This document shows positions 4,520 to 5,421 of a DNA stretch of 5,421 nt, in pieces. The translations under genes and the position numbers were made by a program. Every line of letters begins with the position of its first letter. The stretch's first letter is position 1. The DNA comes from Kiritimatiellia bacterium. Its GTDB lineage: Bacteria > Verrucomicrobiota > Kiritimatiellia > RFP12 > UBA1067. Location of the stretch: NCBI GenBank assembly GCA_017521065.1, contig JAFXEA010000349.1, positions 1-5,421 of the forward strand. The letters are read 5' to 3'. The notes under the pieces are model-generated. The model was not told the DNA's origin. It ran no database searches and saw only the letters and a program-made list of their open reading frames with translations.

Positions 4520-5421
4520 TCACAGTTCCTCTACGACCAATCCGTCGAAATGGGCGGTTCCTGTCGCAAAGAACATGCGAAGATCAATCTCCGGCTTGAA
4601 ATCACAAGGAAGTTTCTTGGGGACATAGACCTCGGCGGTCTGATGAATCCAGTCGAAGGTGCCTTCCAAACCCACTCCCGGAACCACCTTCGCGCGATCC
4701 GCCTTCTCGTTGAACCACACAACCGCCTGAGCTCCGCCACGACGCTTGTAGGCTACGATATTCTCCCCCTTCACGAAATACGAAATGCGGTACTTTCTCC
4801 CCTGCTTCATGTCCGCCTTGAACTTCTTGACCTGGAATGGACTGTTCGTCATTGAATGATCGACCGTAATCGTGACAGGACCAGTCTTCTTTAAAACTGA
4901 TTTTGGAGGATCGGCCTTGCGCCTTGCGCGTTCCCCTTCCGCCGAAACACTCCTGCTATATTCCTCCGAACGTTTTACCATCGGATCGAGAACTTCGCGT
5001 TTCATGAGTGCGATGCGCTTCGCCTCCATGGAATCCGCCGGAACCATAGACTCCGCCTTTTCGAAAAGTGCAGCCAACGGCTTCAGTTTTACCGAGGAAT
5101 ACAGTTCCGTCCAGATGCGCAACTCGCTCGGTATCGTATTCGCCACGCCGATTGCAGTATCTACGCTCGCTCCAAGCATCTCCTCCATCCATTTACGCTC
5201 GATCTCCTCGAAGAACTCCTGCATCGGTTTCGCCGCCGCTCCGAACATGAGACGGTAGTACTCCTCCAGAAGCGCGTCGATATCGACATGTCCATACCAC
5301 GCGACACGCGAGAACACGTACCGGTTGAGCAATCCGTACATCGCACGCTCGCCCGCGTTGGAACAGTACGCCCCACGGATCATCGGAGCCATGCGGTTGT
5401 AGAACGCCGCCATTGCGCGAG
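4520..5421 (-). CDS. DUF4838-like carbohydrate-associated protein, C-terminal part (cut by the window edge)
   Basis: The frame is open through base 5421 (an R-A pair precedes the first visible Met at 5413), so the gene almost certainly starts outside the window; about 299 residues are visible. Counting from that Met, residues 27-80 contain GLLNRYVFSRVAWYGHVDIDA, LLEEYYRLMFG and KPMQEFFEEIE, which match the all-helical end of DUF4838 domains found in large secreted proteins of glycan-degrading Verrucomicrobiota and Bacteroidota. Helices run to about 165, then a basic linker (ERARRKADPPK) leads to a beta-rich module (175-297; TITVDHS..., RKYRISYFVKG, WFNE, DWIHQTAEVYVP, GTAHFDGLVVEEL). This resembles a jelly-roll carbohydrate-binding domain. 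The role is inferred as external polysaccharide binding or hydrolysis with the GH39-like enzyme. The biochemical activity of DUF4838 proteins is not something I can state. The last codons supply the ribosome site of the stub downstream. Confidence 0.62.
   Translation of the reverse strand, partial: RAMAAFYNRMAPMIRGAYCSNAGERAMYGLLNRYVFSRVAWYGHVDIDALLEEYYRLMFGAAAKPMQEFFEEIERKWMEEMLGASVDTAIGVANTIPSELRIWTELYSSVKLKPLAALFEKAESMVPADSMEAKRIALMKREVLDPMVKRSEEYSRSVSAEGERARRKADPPKSVLKKTGPVTITVDHSMTNSPFQVKKFKADMKQGRKYRISYFVKGENIVAYKRRGGAQAVVWFNEKADRAKVVPGVGLEGTFDWIHQTAEVYVPKKLPCDFKPEIDLRMFFATGTAHFDGLVVEEL

Noticed and set aside
2074..4540. A defence island or toxin-antitoxin system around the AAA_14 ATPase.
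   Set aside because: The family has been discussed in such contexts, but there is no partner gene, nuclease, methylase or antitoxin beside it; a lone ATPase does not support the claim.

Overview
The window looks like chromosomal DNA of an anaerobic, glycan-degrading bacterium. A Verrucomicrobiota/Kiritimatiellae/Lentisphaerae-type gut organism is my best guess, but it is an inference. The reasons are: indolepyruvate:ferredoxin oxidoreductase (a strict-anaerobe enzyme), two secreted or carbohydrate-related proteins (a GH39-like glycosidase and a DUF4838-like protein), an AAA_14/DUF4143 ATPase, and intergenic DNA rich in REP-type palindromes. Clear AAAGGAG ribosome sites and TATAAT -10 boxes argue against Bacteroidota. 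Every gene lies on the minus strand, so transcription runs from right to left.

Layout in transcription order: (1) 5421-4520, the 3' part of a DUF4838-like gene that runs off the right edge. (2) 4518-4408, a coupled 36-codon stub that is little more than a signal peptide and looks like the broken 5' end of a second secreted-protein gene. (3) 4406-3525, repeat-dense DNA without a convincing gene. It holds a MITE-like imperfect inverted repeat, a REPIN-like double palindrome, four ~21-bp tandem repeats, a GC-rich hairpin and scattered GTGGGGACA motifs. (4) 3524-3433, a 33-bp-period repeat array just upstream of the promoter of (5) 3381-2074, a complete AAA_14/DUF4143 ATPase. (6) 2039-2001, a second copy of a 21-bp repeat fused to a 17-bp copy of the DUF4838 gene's 3' end. 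(7) 1941-481, a complete GH39-like secreted glycosidase with its own promoter and a palindromic operator candidate. (8) 348-1, the start of iorA, also with its own promoter.

The most interesting structural point is that the ~2.5 kb between the DUF4838-like gene and the GH39-like gene is bracketed by two nested direct repeats. One is a 17-bp copy of the end of the DUF4838 gene (2003-2019 and 4522-4538). The other is a 21-bp REP-like sequence (2019-2039 and 4386-4406). With the signal-peptide stub, this suggests that a glycan-degradation operon (DUF4838-like gene, perhaps a second secreted paralogue, then GH39) was split by gain of an AAA_14-bearing, repeat-rich segment, or by deletion between repeats. 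The GH39 and DUF4838-like proteins probably act on the same external polysaccharide. iorA (aromatic amino-acid or 2-keto acid metabolism) and the AAA_14 ATPase appear functionally unrelated to them.
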